DNA of 32,399 bases from Nitrosarchaeum sp. (GTDB lineage Archaea > Thermoproteota > Nitrososphaeria > Nitrososphaerales > Nitrosopumilaceae), in assembly GCA_016844465.1 (NCBI GenBank), contig JAERMO010000003.1:1-32399 (forward strand). Reading direction: 5' to 3'. A program made the translations under genes and the position numbers. The notes beneath the pieces were generated by a model. The model worked only from the letters and a program-made list of their open reading frames with translations, did not search any database and had not been told where the DNA came from. Below, in pieces: positions 15,457 to 23,202 of this stretch (position 1 is its first letter; each line of letters begins with the position of its first letter).

Positions 15457-15783
15457 TTATTTTATTGAACTCCCTAATGGCACATCATCATTTACGGTTA
15501 ACCAAAATGGTTTGTCATCGACATCAGCAGCTAAAAGCATTGCGTTTGATTCAACTCCCGCCATTTTTTTTGGCTCAAGATTTGCAATAACAATTACAAT
15601 TTTTCCAATAATGTCTTCGGGTACATAGTATTGCGCACCACCAATTATCACATCCCTTTTTTCATCACCAAGATCAATAGTTCCTTTTATAATTCGAGTT
15701 TTACCTGGAATTGGTTCAGTTGAAATAATTTTTGCTACTCGAATATCCAATTTAGCAAAATCATCATACGATACATTTGGCAT
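15457..15783 (-). CDS. tRNA-binding OB-fold protein (MetRS beta-subunit / CsaA-like)
   Basis: The protein has 108 aa and is a single EMAP/Arc1-type OB-fold: FAKLDIRVAKIISTEPIPG, then a strand with IKGTIDLGDEKRDVIIGG, IGKIVIVIANLEPKKMAGVES and a DVPLGS end. This domain is the C-terminal tRNA-binding module of many methionyl-tRNA synthetases. In archaea it often exists as a separate beta subunit that raises the affinity of MetRS for tRNA. The stand-alone bacterial chaperone CsaA is similar, so that reading is not excluded. It lies 41 nt downstream of the 71-aa gene on the same strand. A TATA-like ATTTTAACA at about 27 nt could also give it its own promoter. Confidence 0.85.
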   Translation of the reverse strand: MPNVSYDDFAKLDIRVAKIISTEPIPGKTRIIKGTIDLGDEKRDVIIGGAQYYVPEDIIGKIVIVIANLEPKKMAGVESNAMLLAADVDDKPFWLTVNDDVPLGSSIK

Positions 15784-15824
15784 AAGAATAACTAAATCAT
15801 CTTGTTAAAATGAATTTCGAAATG

Positions 15825-16040
15825 TCATATCAGATTTTTTTTATCTATCCCACTTGTTTCAATTTCATATTTTAGGGCTGCAGGAAGTTCAACGTATTTT
15901 TTATTAACTAGTGCAATAATTTGATCATCAGGTACATTTACCAGTTTTAGTAACTTTGCACGTTGGTGAGCATATGCATTTTTCCAAAATCCTGCTCCAT
16001 CAAAGGTTCCAATTTTTGGCATGTATCGTGAAGGTTTCAT
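15825..16040 (-). CDS. 71-aa hypothetical protein
   Basis: A short basic, helical protein (MKPSRYMPKIGTFDGAGFWKNAY...). The middle (AKLLKLVNVPDDQIIALVNKKYVELP) suggests a small helical bundle. There are no Cys ligands, membrane helix or catalytic motif, and I do not recognise the family. The ATG is clear, but there is no TATA box at the usual leaderless distance. The nearest suitable one (16157-16170) predicts a start about 98 nt upstream and hence a leader containing the foldable element at 16055-16137. It may be co-transcribed with the tRNA-binding OB-fold gene. Confidence 0.65.
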   Translation of the reverse strand: MKPSRYMPKIGTFDGAGFWKNAYAHQRAKLLKLVNVPDDQIIALVNKKYVELPAALKYEIETSGIDKKNLI

Positions 16041-16054
16041 TTCTTTAAAGGTAT

Positions 16055-16137
16055 TTGACTGTGACGGAAGTTTGGCAAATGCCGTTAGAACTGGAGTTAC
16101 TGTTCTGGATTTTAGGCATATTGCCCATCACAGTCAA
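16055..16137 (-). ncRNA. Predicted structured 5' leader or small RNA
   Basis: A perfect 10-bp inverted repeat, TTGACTGTGA / TCACAGTCAA, closes an 83-nt element. On the minus strand the stem extends by a U-G wobble and one or two G-C pairs. Inside are three further small inverted repeats: GGCA-ATA-TGCC, AGAAC/GTTCT and GGCA-TT-TGCC, giving a multi-branched fold. The 5' edge falls where the minus-strand TATA at 16157-16170 predicts transcription start, and the 3' edge is 14 nt before the 71-aa gene. It may be a riboswitch-like leader or an independent RNA. The fold could also be coincidental. Confidence 0.35.
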
Positions 16138-16156
16138 TCTTTCATCAAATAGGAAT

Positions 16157-16170
16157 CTAATATATTTAAT
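16157..16170. promoter_or_regulatory. Bidirectional TATA-like element
   Basis: CTAATATATTTAAT is centred about 28 nt before the plus-strand ATG at 16192. Read on the other strand (TTAAATATATTAG), it lies about 26 nt before position 16137, where the foldable element begins. It may drive both directions. Confidence 0.4.
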
Positions 16171-16191
16171 GCGGAATTTACAAGAATAGGC

Positions 16192-16608
16192 ATGGCCACA
16201 ATAGAAGTTTCAGTTGAGATTAATGCCCCAATAGACAAAGTTTGGGAGGTAGTATCAGATATTGATAATGAACCAAAATTTTGGAAAGGAACTAAAGAAG
16301 TGAGAAATATTTCAAAGGAGGGAAATAAAGTCAGCAGGGAAATCACTATTGCATTTAGAGACCAAAAGTGCATGCAGGAAGTAAAGCTATCACCAAGAGA
16401 GAAAATTGAGATAGAATTTACAAAAGGAATCATAGATGGAACTAAAACCATCAATTTATCGTCCAAAGATGAAAAAACAGTACTCAGAGCAACGTGGAAT
16501 ATTAAACTTACAGGATTGATGGGCATGTTTACAGGAATGATAACCAACCATATCAAGAGCGGAACAGAGCAAGCACTACAAAATATCAAAAAAGAAGTAG
16601 AGAGATAA
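16192..16608 (+). CDS. SRPBCC (START-like, polyketide cyclase/dehydrase type) protein
   Basis: The protein has 138 aa with the helix-grip layout: strand IEVSVEINAPIDKVWEVVSDI, DNEPKFWKGTKEV, alternating strands, and a long C-terminal helix (NHIKSGTEQALQNIKKEVE). These folds bind hydrophobic ligands or lipids in a central cavity; the ligand here cannot be read. The start ATG has a TATA box at leaderless spacing. The glycosyltransferase gene begins 5 nt after the stop, so the two are surely co-transcribed. Together they may act on a membrane lipid, which is inference from context. Confidence 0.85.
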   Translation: MATIEVSVEINAPIDKVWEVVSDIDNEPKFWKGTKEVRNISKEGNKVSREITIAFRDQKCMQEVKLSPREKIEIEFTKGIIDGTKTINLSSKDEKTVLRATWNIKLTGLMGMFTGMITNHIKSGTEQALQNIKKEVER

Positions 16609-16613
16609 TATTC

Positions 16614-17816
16614 ATGGAATTAGTAGTAGATATTTTAAATTATTTACTAACAGTGATTTTAATTGGAATATCTTTTGCATGGATGTTTTTAATTAAATCA
16701 ATGATATCTACGATCAGGTGGACTCCATATCTAGATAGATTTGAAAAAAAAGAACATGGTAATCCCAAGGTTTCAATCATTCTTCCTGCAAGAAATGAAG
16801 AAAAATTCATTGGAAAATGTTTAGATTCGTTAGTTGATCAAGATTATGCAAATTATGAAATCATTGTGATTGATGATTCATCAGATGATAGAACAAGTCA
16901 AATCATTTCAGAATATGTCAAGAAAAGTTCTAAAATAATACCAGTAAAGGCACAAAAAAAACCGGATGGATGGATGGGGAAAAATTGGGCGTGTATGGAA
17001 GGATACAAAAATGCAACTGGAGAGCTTTTATTATTTACCGATGCAGATACTAGACATTCACAAAACGTAGTTTCTCTTGCTGTATCTCATTTGCTTTCTT
17101 TAGAGTTGGATGCCTTGTCAGCAATTCCAAGATTACTTACAATGGACTTTTGGACAAGAATTACACTTCCAATGATTTCAACATTTCTTCACACTAGATT
17201 TTCAGCTATTCGAGTAAATGATCCAACAAAGAAGACGGCATATTTCTTTGGGAGTTTTTTCATAATTAAACAAAAAACATACAAGGCAGTTGGAATGCAT
17301 GAAGGAATAAAACATGAAATTATTGAAGATGGTGCACTTGGGAAAAAAGTTAAAGAATCAGGCCACAAGATGAGAATTGTTAGGGGAGACCATCTAATAG
17401 AGGCAGTATGGGCACGCGATAAAAATACACTTTGGAATGCACTCAAAAGATTGATGATTCCACTTTATCTTCAAAGTGAAAAAATTGCAATCGGTAGTTT
17501 CTTTGCGGTTTTATTCTTACTTTTTATACCATTTCCAATTTTAGCATATTCGGCTTTGAGATTAGAGTCAATATCGTTTTTAGTTCTTTTTATGGCATCA
17601 CTTGTTGCTTCAATCATGATTTACATCGGGGCAGTAATAGAGGTCAAGAAATTATTGCAACTAAGGTTAGTTTATGCATTCTTTGCTCCTCTTGGTGGCT
17701 TGGTAGTGACACTAGGATTTTTGAGCGGATTACTCCAAGCAAAAAGTAGCACGGTGACATGGAGGGGTAGAAGTTATTCTATGAAAGATCATGTCCAAAA
17801 TTCGATAAGTGTGTAG
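16614..17816 (+). CDS. Family 2 membrane glycosyltransferase
   Basis: The protein has 400 aa. An N-terminal helix (about 5-30) leads to a GT-A domain on the cytoplasmic side: VSIILPARNEEKFIGKCLDSL, EIIVIDDSSDDRT, WMGKNWACMEG, the metal-binding FTDADTRHS (about 142-149) and HEIIEDGALGKKV as the acceptor/base region. Three or so helices follow at the C-terminus (about 290-385). The layout matches lipid-modifying GT2 enzymes of the CrtQ/HpnB type that attach sugars to membrane lipids. It sits between the SRPBCC gene (5-nt gap) and htrA (37-nt gap), which points to envelope work. Donor and acceptor are unknown. Confidence 0.88.
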   Translation: MELVVDILNYLLTVILIGISFAWMFLIKSMISTIRWTPYLDRFEKKEHGNPKVSIILPARNEEKFIGKCLDSLVDQDYANYEIIVIDDSSDDRTSQIISEYVKKSSKIIPVKAQKKPDGWMGKNWACMEGYKNATGELLLFTDADTRHSQNVVSLAVSHLLSLELDALSAIPRLLTMDFWTRITLPMISTFLHTRFSAIRVNDPTKKTAYFFGSFFIIKQKTYKAVGMHEGIKHEIIEDGALGKKVKESGHKMRIVRGDHLIEAVWARDKNTLWNALKRLMIPLYLQSEKIAIGSFFAVLFLLFIPFPILAYSALRLESISFLVLFMASLVASIMIYIGAVIEVKKLLQLRLVYAFFAPLGGLVVTLGFLSGLLQAKSSTVTWRGRSYSMKDHVQNSISV

Positions 17817-17853
17817 GAATGCTTTTAGATAGAAAACAGGGAAATAATTTTGC

Positions 17854-18996
17854 ATGGATAAGTCAGGCATATTAGCAGGTGGAGCTTTAGGGGCTGCAAT
17901 TGCTGCAGTGATCTTTGCAGTAATTTTGATATCACTGCCTAGCCCAATAAAATCAGATATTGTTTCAAATGGTGAAGGCACTCAGAGTGCAATTGGAGAG
18001 ACATTCCCTCAATATTCAAAAAATCTTTCACTGGTTGAAATATTTGAAAAATCTGAACCGGGAGTAGTCAGAGTAAATGTTCAAAGAACAGAAGAGTCAG
18101 GAGGGCCAAATGGAGTTGGCTCTGGTTTTGTTTTTGATAAGAAAGGACACATTATTACAAATGCCCACGTCATAAAAGATGCAAGAAAAGTAGTCGTAAC
18201 CTTTCTTGATGGTCGTTCATATAATGCAGAAATAATTGGTTTTGATGAATTTACAGATATTGGAGTTATCAAAGTTAATGCGGATTTGTCATTGTTACAT
18301 CCTTTATTGATTGGGGATTCATCAAATCTCAAAGTCGGAGAATCAATTGCAGCTATTGGAAATCCATTTGGTCTTTCAGGTTCAATGACATCTGGGATTG
18401 TCAGCCAATTAAGCAGACTCTTGCCTTCAGAATCAGGATATTCCATTCCAGATGTAATTCAAACAGACGCTGCAATTAATCCAGGAAACTCTGGAGGACC
18501 GTTGTTGAATATGAGGGGGGAGATTGTAGGAATAAACACAGCAATCCAGTCAGCAACGGGAGAATTTACAGGAGTGGGATTTGCTGTTCCATCCCAAACA
18601 ATAGCCAAAATTGTACCAAATCTAATAGAAAGTGGAAAATATCATCATCCATGGCTTGGAATTTCCGGGAGGGATATCGATCCTGATCTGGCTAAAGTTT
18701 TGAAATTAAATGATACGGTCGGATTTTTGGTGGTCACAGTGATAAAAGATGGTCCTGCAGCAAAGGCAGGATTGCTTGGATCAAGCAAGACACTCAAAAT
18801 TGATGGAATCGAGTATCAGATTGGCGGAGACATTATACTATCAGTTGATGGTAAACAAGTAAGAAAGATAGACGATATTTTGATCCACCTTCAAAGAGCA
18901 AAAACTGTTGGAGATGAAATAGTTTTAGAGGTCCTAAGAGACGGTAGAACTACAAAAACAATTATCACCCTAGAAGAGAGACCAAACGGAAATTAA
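17854..18996 (+). CDS. htrA: HtrA/DegP-type serine protease with PDZ domain
   Basis: The protein has 380 aa. An N-terminal hydrophobic segment (about 7-28) anchors the protease outside the membrane. The chymotrypsin-like domain has a full catalytic triad: His105 (TNAHVIKDA), Asp135 (FTDIGVIKV) and Ser213 (NPGNSGGPLL). One PDZ domain follows (about 265-375: HPWLGISGRDIDP, VIKDGPAAKAGLL, GGDIILSVDGKQV). The single PDZ and length match the DegS/HhoA class. It would degrade or refold damaged extracytoplasmic proteins. The 37-nt gap after the glycosyltransferase suggests one envelope-related transcription unit. A separate promoter precedes cofG downstream. Confidence 0.94.
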   Translation: MDKSGILAGGALGAAIAAVIFAVILISLPSPIKSDIVSNGEGTQSAIGETFPQYSKNLSLVEIFEKSEPGVVRVNVQRTEESGGPNGVGSGFVFDKKGHIITNAHVIKDARKVVVTFLDGRSYNAEIIGFDEFTDIGVIKVNADLSLLHPLLIGDSSNLKVGESIAAIGNPFGLSGSMTSGIVSQLSRLLPSESGYSIPDVIQTDAAINPGNSGGPLLNMRGEIVGINTAIQSATGEFTGVGFAVPSQTIAKIVPNLIESGKYHHPWLGISGRDIDPDLAKVLKLNDTVGFLVVTVIKDGPAAKAGLLGSSKTLKIDGIEYQIGGDIILSVDGKQVRKIDDILIHLQRAKTVGDEIVLEVLRDGRTTKTIITLEERPNGN

Positions 18997-19008
18997 AACA
19001 ATACAAGC

Positions 19009-19016
19009 ATAAATAC
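19009..19016 (+). promoter_or_regulatory. TATA-like box for cofGH
   Basis: ATAAATAC is centred about 26 nt before the TTG at 19039. It lies in the 42-nt gap after htrA and suggests cofGH has its own leaderless promoter. Confidence 0.45.
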
Positions 19017-19038
19017 TTCTAGGCAAGCACAACAACTA

Positions 19039-20208
19039 TTGAACAAACTTGTGTTAAACTCTGAGAGTTTAAACAATGTTTTAGAAAATAAGTCAATTTC
19101 CAGAGATGAAATAATACAAATCTACGAAAAATCAAAAAATAGTTCTATCGAATTGTTTTCAACAGCTCAAAGTTTGAGAAAAAAGTTCAAAAATGATTCG
19201 GTTACATTTTCAAAAAAAGCATTTTTCAACATCATAAATTTATGCAAAGATACGTGTTCATATTGTACTTACAAGGCAGAGCCAAGTGAGCAAAAATTAT
19301 CCTTAATGTCAAAACAAGAGATAAAACAATTGTTACACCTTGCAAAAAAATACAGATGTGTAGAAGCTTTGTTTGTAACAGGAGAGCGGCCTGAACAAAA
19401 ATATCAAGAAGCAAAAGAATGGCTTAAAACAAATGGATTCAGATCTACTGTAGAATATTTGATTCATGCATCAGAAATGGCATTAGATGTGGGATTGTTT
19501 CCACATACTAACGCAGGAAACTTGAATAAAGAAGATCTTAGAGAATTACAAAAAACTAACGTATCAATGGGATTAATGTTGGAAAACATTAGTGAGAGAC
19601 TAACAAAAAAAGGAATGCCTCATTATTTGGCATCAAGTAAGAAACCAAAAACACGACTAAAAATATTGGAAGATGCAGGCGAGTTAAAAATACCAATGAC
19701 TACAGGAATACTCGTAGGAATTGGAGAAACACCAATTGAGATAATAGATTCAATTTTGGCAATAAGAGAATTGCATAGAAAATATGGAAACATTCAAGAA
19801 GTGATTTTGCAAAATTTTCAACCAAAATCAGATACTCTGATGAATAATTTTCCACCAGTAGAAGAGAATTATTTCAAAACAGTAGTTGCGTTAACAAGAA
19901 TAATCATGCCAAAAATGAACATACAGATTCCTCCAAATCTATCTCCAAACTCCTATCATAGTTTCTTATCTGTTGGAATTAATGATTTGGGGGGAATCTC
20001 ACCACTTACACCAGATTATGTTAACCCAGAGTTCTCTTGGCCAGAGATTAAAAAAATAGAGCGAGACTCAAAGAATGCAGGATTTGAATTAAAATGTAGA
20101 TTTCCTATCTATCCAGAATTTTTTTCGTTTATTGGTAAAGAGTTAAGAGATAAGATGAAAAACATTGAAGATGAGGAAGGCTTGGTAAGAATGGAGTATT
20201 GGAAATGA
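19039..20208 (+). CDS. cofG: FO synthase subunit 1 (CofG)
   Basis: This radical SAM enzyme converts the CofH product into FO (7,8-didemethyl-8-hydroxy-5-deazariboflavin), the chromophore of coenzyme F420. It has 389 aa. The [4Fe-4S] cluster Cys triad CxxxCxxC is at residues 69, 73 and 76 (CKDTCSYC), followed by a TIM-barrel with FVTGERPEQKYQEA, PHTNAGNL, LMLENISERL, GILVGIGET and LQNFQPK typical of CofG. The TTG start is supported by a TATA box 26 nt upstream. Its TGA overlaps the ATG of cofH, so the pair is translationally coupled. In ammonia oxidisers F420 serves oxidoreductases, none of which is in this window. Confidence 0.95.
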   Translation: MNKLVLNSESLNNVLENKSISRDEIIQIYEKSKNSSIELFSTAQSLRKKFKNDSVTFSKKAFFNIINLCKDTCSYCTYKAEPSEQKLSLMSKQEIKQLLHLAKKYRCVEALFVTGERPEQKYQEAKEWLKTNGFRSTVEYLIHASEMALDVGLFPHTNAGNLNKEDLRELQKTNVSMGLMLENISERLTKKGMPHYLASSKKPKTRLKILEDAGELKIPMTTGILVGIGETPIEIIDSILAIRELHRKYGNIQEVILQNFQPKSDTLMNNFPPVEENYFKTVVALTRIIMPKMNIQIPPNLSPNSYHSFLSVGINDLGGISPLTPDYVNPEFSWPEIKKIERDSKNAGFELKCRFPIYPEFFSFIGKELRDKMKNIEDEEGLVRMEYWK

Positions 20209-21461
20209 ATGCCAATTTAGATACACTATTCAAGAATGCAGACTCTACTGTTTCAGAGATTTTAAACAAGGCATTATCAGACAAAGAGATAACAGCACAA
20301 GAAGGATTAAGACTATACAACACGACAGGACTAGATTTTCATCTAGTAGGATTGGTGGCAGATGAAATTAGAAAGAGGAGGGTTGGCGATACAGTCACAT
20401 ATGTTGTAAATAGAAACATCAACTTTACCAACGTGTGCATTAAGCAATGTGGATTTTGCGCATTTAGCAGAGATTTTAGAGAGGAGGAAGGATATTTTCT
20501 TCCAACCGAAGAAATTGTTAGACGCTCAAAAGAGGCATATGAATTAGGTGCAACCGAAGTCTGCATTCAAGCAGGTCTCCCACCAGATATGGAGGGGGAT
20601 TTGTATGAAAAGATTTGCAGAGAAATCAAAAAAGAAATTCCAGATATTCACATACATGGATTTTCACCTGAAGAGGTTCTTTATGGTGCAACAAGATCAA
20701 AGACAACAATAAGGGAGTATCTTAAAAGACTCAAAGAATCTGGAGTAAACACTCTACCAGGAACGGCGGCAGAGATTTTAGATCAAAAATTAAGAGATAA
20801 AATTTCTCCTGGAAGAATCAGTGTAAAAGATTGGGTAGAGGTTATCAAAACCGCTCATAATCTTGGAATAAACACAACCTCAACTATGATGTTTGGACAC
20901 GTCGAAACACTTGAAGACAGAGTAAATCATATTGCAAAAATTAGAGAAATTCAAAAAGAAACCGGCGGATTTACAGAATTTGTCCCACTCAATTTCATTC
21001 ATAGTGAAGCTCCAATGTATAAACATCAATTGCATGAAGGAATAAGACAAGGAGGTAGTGGGAATGATGTATTGCTAACTCATGCGATTGCAAGAATTAT
21101 GCTAAATGGTTACATAAACAATATTCAAATGTCTTGGGTAAAAGAAGGACAGAAAATGTCGCAGCTGTTGTTAATGTGGGGAGCTAATGACTTTGGTGGA
21201 ACTTTGATCAATGAAAGCATTTCAACATCGGCAGGATCTGAACATGGTCAACTAATAAGACCAAAAGAAATAAGAAGGTTAGCAAGAGAGATTGGAAGAG
21301 TTCCTGCTGAAAGAAATACCAGTTATAAGATATTGAAAAAGTTTGATAATGATAGTGAATCAGATGATGAATTAGATAAAATTACAGACATGTCTAGATT
21401 CGGATCATATGCAGAATTAATTAAAATTAACAAATTCAAATACAATAATCCAAGACAGTAA
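20205..21461 (+). CDS. cofH: FO synthase subunit 2 (CofH)
   Basis: This radical SAM enzyme joins a tyrosine-derived 4-hydroxybenzyl unit to 5-amino-6-ribitylaminouracil, the step before CofG. The ORF track opens at TTG 20199; the ATG at 20205 overlaps the cofG stop as ATGA, a common coupling arrangement, giving 418 aa. The cluster Cys triad lies in CIKQCGFCAF (about residues 78-85). Further family motifs are EVCIQAGLPPDM, HIHGFSPEE, LPGTAAEILD, STMMFGHVET, FVPLNFIHSE and WGANDFGGTLINESIS. The sequence is complete. Genes for the later F420 steps (CofC, CofD, CofE) are not here. Confidence 0.95.
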   Translation: MNANLDTLFKNADSTVSEILNKALSDKEITAQEGLRLYNTTGLDFHLVGLVADEIRKRRVGDTVTYVVNRNINFTNVCIKQCGFCAFSRDFREEEGYFLPTEEIVRRSKEAYELGATEVCIQAGLPPDMEGDLYEKICREIKKEIPDIHIHGFSPEEVLYGATRSKTTIREYLKRLKESGVNTLPGTAAEILDQKLRDKISPGRISVKDWVEVIKTAHNLGINTTSTMMFGHVETLEDRVNHIAKIREIQKETGGFTEFVPLNFIHSEAPMYKHQLHEGIRQGGSGNDVLLTHAIARIMLNGYINNIQMSWVKEGQKMSQLLLMWGANDFGGTLINESISTSAGSEHGQLIRPKEIRRLAREIGRVPAERNTSYKILKKFDNDSESDDELDKITDMSRFGSYAELIKINKFKYNNPRQ

Positions 21462-21928
21462 TTGTTTACCTCATACAAGGCATCAAATTATTCAAAAATA
21501 ATCAAGGAGTGCAAAAACGTATTTGTGAAAAAGAAAATAATAGCTATGAGAATTATCGATTCTGAAATTGTAAAATTAAAATAGAATTTGGATGAGAGAC
21601 AAAGAATAAAATTGATTCATGGAAAAAAATTCAACTATTCAAACAATTAATGAAAAAAAGATACAATAGATAATAAAAATACATAATATATGAAAACAAA
21701 AGAATTTTAGTTGTCGCCACCCATCATATCTTCAAATAGAAAATACATCATAAATTCAATCTAAAATAACCAATTTCTGGGTAGCACATACCTGGCTTAA
21801 ATGAATAGTTATTTGACAAGTGTAACTAGTCCTCCAGGCATGAGATACGGTGTAAAAAAACTATCCAGATTGATCAATAATGATTCAAGATAAGATTAAT
21901 AAGGTAACGTACCGTACTATACGGTATT
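21462..21928. other. Intergenic gap of about 470 nt with only weak small frames
   Basis: Candidate frames are a TTG ORF at 21462-21584 (40 aa, Lys/Ile-rich), a minus-strand peptide ending FEDMMGGDN near 21714-21755, and an ATG ORF at 21801-21893 (30 aa). None has a motif. The 3' end of the gap contains the operator-like palindrome and promoter of the winged-helix gene. No RNA gene or repeat is apparent. Confidence 0.35.
21910..21926. promoter_or_regulatory. Operator-like palindrome at the start of the winged-helix gene
   Basis: TACCGT-ACTAT-ACGGTA is a perfect 6-bp inverted repeat with a 5-nt spacer, ending 2 nt before the ATG. A TATA-like GATTAATAAG lies just upstream (about 21894-21903). 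The palindrome covers the probable transcription start, as expected for an autorepressor site. Confidence 0.6.
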
Positions 21929-22273
21929 ATGCGAGCAAGACTAACATATGTTCCTGTAGAGGTAGCGGATCAATTTGAAGATTTTATAATAAAAAGGGAC
22001 GTGCAAATACTAGATGCAGTAAAGGCAAGGACTAGAGATTATAGTACACTTTCCCTTTTAAAATTATTGTATATGCTTAAGGGAAATCCGATGACGTTTT
22101 CAGATTTGTATTCAAAATCAAAGATAAGAATGAAAAGATCATTTCTAAATTATTTGCATCTTTGTGTAGATTACAATTTTGTTCAAAAAGAAGCAGTTGG
22201 ATCAAATATGATATATTCCATCACAGACAAGGGAAGAATCATGTTGAATTTGTTTATTCATAAAAGTAGTTAA
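21929..22273 (+). CDS. Winged-helix transcriptional regulator
   Basis: The protein has 114 aa. After an N-terminal arm (ARLTYVPVEVADQFEDFIIKRD), the sequence follows a winged helix-turn-helix: LSLLKLLYMLKGNPMTFSDLYSKSKI as helices 1-2, RMKRSFLNYLHLCVDYNFV as the recognition region and SNMIYSITDKGRIMLNLF as the wing and last helix. It resembles compact archaeal PadR/ArsR-like or DUF-type regulators that lack a ligand domain. The palindrome overlapping its start suggests it represses its own gene. Its other targets are unknown; PAC2 and purM downstream have their own promoters. Confidence 0.78.
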   Translation: MRARLTYVPVEVADQFEDFIIKRDVQILDAVKARTRDYSTLSLLKLLYMLKGNPMTFSDLYSKSKIRMKRSFLNYLHLCVDYNFVQKEAVGSNMIYSITDKGRIMLNLFIHKSS

Positions 22274-22428
22274 ACAAGAGTTGGGCAAATTTCAAAACTA
22301 TTGATTATTATAAAAAAATACGATTACAAATAATGTAATTCGCTCATGCCAATTATCAACAGTCCAACAATAATGTTGCAAAACCCATAGTCAATAAAGT
22401 AATTAGACAGAACAAATCGACATAAAGA

Positions 22429-23154
22429 ATGCAAGGATCATTTCCAGAAGCTGAAGTATTTGAGCTTGGAAAAATTGACCTCAACAGCCCCATAATATTT
22501 GCAGGGTTTGTTGGGGCAGGAATTGTCGGGCCACTTGCAATTAGCCACATTATTGAAAAATTAAAAATGGAGCAAATTGCGGTAATGAGATCAAAATATC
22601 TCCCACCATCAACTGTTTTTACACGAGGCATACTGCGTCATCCTTTTAGATTCTATGCAAACAAAGAAGGAACAATATGTGCAATAATTTGTGAGATAAC
22701 ATTAAGAATGGAAGGATTGTATTCACTTGTTTCAGCCGTTTTGGATTGGGCAGAGAAAAATGGCTCAAAAGAAATTGTAATTTTGGACGGAGTGGCAAGT
22801 ACAGAACACGATAACAAAGCCTACTGTGCAGCAAAAGAAGATCTGGTAAGAACAATGGCAGACAAAGACATCAACATGATCCCACAGGGATTTATCACTG
22901 GAATTCCAGGAGGAATTTTAAATGAATGTATAGTAAGAGAAATTCAGGGAATAGCTCTATTGGCTAAAGCAAACAAAACGCTACCAGACCCTGCCGCAGC
23001 CTCTACACTAATCGAGGCGCTAAACAGATTCTATGATATGAAAATAGATACCTCAGAATTGCAAAAAGAAAAAGACAGAATTAATTCAGAATTTGGTGAG
23101 TTGTCTCAAAAATATGTTGAACACAGAGAAGAACTATCTGGCATGTACATGTGA
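22429..23154 (+). CDS. PAC2 family protein (proteasome-assembly-chaperone-like)
   Basis: The protein has 241 aa with the PAC2 fold signatures: PIIFAGFVGAGIVGPLAISHII, the PPSTVFTRGIL strand, CEITLRMEGLYSLVSAVLDW, IVILDGVAST, GFITGIPGGILNEC and a C-terminal helix/coiled coil (SELQKEKDRINSEFGELSQ). Archaeal members relate to PbaA/PbaB and eukaryotic PAC1/PAC2, which help assemble the 20S proteasome, though several family members have other or unknown roles. The ATG start has a TATA-like ATAAAGTAATTA at 28 nt. It lies 48 nt before purM, with no evident functional link. Confidence 0.88.
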   Translation: MQGSFPEAEVFELGKIDLNSPIIFAGFVGAGIVGPLAISHIIEKLKMEQIAVMRSKYLPPSTVFTRGILRHPFRFYANKEGTICAIICEITLRMEGLYSLVSAVLDWAEKNGSKEIVILDGVASTEHDNKAYCAAKEDLVRTMADKDINMIPQGFITGIPGGILNECIVREIQGIALLAKANKTLPDPAAASTLIEALNRFYDMKIDTSELQKEKDRINSEFGELSQKYVEHREELSGMYM

Positions 23155-23170
23155 TCTAAAACTAGGCAAA

Positions 23171-23181
23171 TTCTTTTATTC
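23171..23181 (+). promoter_or_regulatory. TATA-like box for purM
   Basis: TTCTTTTATTC is centred about 27 nt before the purM ATG at 23203, implying an independent leaderless promoter in the short gap after the PAC2 gene. Confidence 0.4.
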
Positions 23182-23202
23182 ACAGCAAATACGCATCAAA
23201 CT

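Noticed and set aside
16055-16130. 27-codon-scale ATG frame (MGNMPKIQNSN...) inside the foldable element
   Set aside because: The inverted-repeat architecture explains the region better; the peptide is Ser/Asn-rich and motif-free.
16055-16137. C/D-box guide RNA reading of the foldable element
   Set aside because: A near-C-box (GTGATGG) is visible on the minus strand, but no D box or paired C'/D' boxes.
22324-22434. Minus-strand TTG frame with a hydrophobic end (FCNIIVGLLIIGMSELHYL)
   Set aside because: Looks like a membrane helix, but it lacks a convincing start and overlaps the start and promoter of the PAC2 gene; undecided rather than annotated.
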